From the NCBI RefSeq assembly GCF_018613805.1, contig NZ_JAGGPL010000009.1, forward strand, positions 194,875 through 258,874: a stretch of 64,000 nucleotides of DNA. Reading direction: 5' to 3'. Shown piece after piece: positions 63,817-64,000 of the stretch (the first letter of the stretch is position 1; every line of letters begins with the position of its first letter). The position numbers and the translations under genes were made by a program. The notes beneath the pieces are model-generated. The model had not been told where the DNA came from. It was given only the letters and a program-made list of their open reading frames with translations, and searched no databases. This DNA is from Arthrobacter sp. ISL-48. GTDB lineage: Bacteria > Actinomycetota > Actinomycetes > Actinomycetales > Micrococcaceae.

Positions 63817-63978
63817 CTATATTTGGCCTTTCGCCTCTTTGAGGCGCTTTGCTTCCAATTTCAGTCCCTTCCTTCTAAAAACAACGTCCACGGCCGCGAA
63901 GTTGAAACCGGTTGCATCCCACCCTCCAGCCAACAGTTGTCTGCCTGTGAAAACCAACGGCAGGTTTCTATCCCACAT
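63817..63978 (-). CDS. Possible 53-residue basic protein (doubtful)
   Basis: Minus-strand frame from ATG 63978 to TAG 63817-63819, reading MWDRNLPLVFTGRQLLAGGW at the start and a Lys/Arg-rich helix KGLKLEAKRLKEAKGQI at the end. AAGAG lies a few bases before the ATG, and a stop is in frame just upstream. The residue pattern looks protein-like, but no family is known to me. It could be a small gene or the tail of a broken one continuing outside the window. Confidence 0.35.
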   Translation of the reverse strand: MWDRNLPLVFTGRQLLAGGWDATGFNFAAVDVVFRRKGLKLEAKRLKEAKGQI

Positions 63979-64000
63979 ACGGGCTCTTCACGGTTGGTGG

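Noticed and set aside
1..64000. tRNA, rRNA, CRISPR arrays, transposases, riboswitches
   Set aside because: I looked for tRNA-like arms, short regularly spaced repeats, DDE-type transposase motifs and conserved riboswitch cores and found none I could support.

Overview
The window looks like chromosomal DNA of a soil or plant-associated, high-GC actinobacterium of the Arthrobacter / Pseudarthrobacter / Paenarthrobacter type. This rests on the GC-rich third codon positions, frequent GTG and TTG starts with AGGAG-type ribosome sites, many LacI-type regulators paired with sugar ABC importers, and the conserved actinobacterial trio SCO1664-family / DUF3090 / MSMEG_4193-type phosphomutase. No rRNA, tRNA, CRISPR array, integrase or intact insertion sequence is visible.

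Bases 1-45,100 are mainly a plant-polysaccharide region. They hold a Tat-exported GH74 xyloglucanase sitting between two copies of an aldo/keto reductase 3' end, a secreted beta-propeller, a PL11 rhamnogalacturonan lyase and a PL26/YetA-type exo-lyase with similar operators, and a GH16-like secreted protein. Three LacI-controlled sugar-import loci follow: (i) 18.3-24.7 kb, lipoprotein, two permeases, ThuA-like and Gfo/Idh/MocA; (ii) 25.8-34.9 kb, LacI, GH42 beta-galactosidase, importer and a secreted sialidase-fold/ricin protein; (iii) 35.6-45.1 kb, a GH39-like multimodular secreted enzyme divergent from a GH36 alpha-galactosidase, importer and LacI. Together they suggest cleavage of pectin side chains, arabinogalactan and xyloglucan outside the cell, uptake of oligosaccharides, and intracellular finishing by exo-glycosidases.

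Between these lie a glycan-synthase-like GT2 followed by a 54-residue peptide that is almost only a sortase-like sorting signal (14.3-15.5 kb), an orphan OmpR-type regulator, small acidic proteins, and debris: a truncated phosphotransferase joined to a reductase fragment (12.6-13.35 kb), and KDPG-aldolase and maleylacetate-reductase fragments (35.1-35.4 kb).

Bases 45.1-57 kb are more ordinary: a 2-hydroxyacid dehydrogenase, a NarL-type two-component pair with a small membrane protein, an alpha/beta hydrolase divergent from a LysR regulator, an asymmetric heterodimeric ABC exporter, and the SCO1664/DUF3090/phosphomutase operon. Bases 57.1-60.2 kb hold a tightly coupled operon (acyl-CoA dehydrogenase-like, PIG-L deacetylase fused to a SAM methyltransferase, GT2) of unknown product. 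It is followed by a MetH scrap and a truncated second copy of the exporter's ATPase domain.

The right end (61.6-64 kb) is visibly richer in A+T. It carries a two-gene module of unknown function whose large protein has a degenerate P-loop-like start and a possible deoxyribosyltransferase-like segment; this looks like a recent acquisition. The best candidates for undescribed biology are the GT2/sorting-signal peptide pair, the acyl/deacetylase-methyltransferase/GT operon, and this module.
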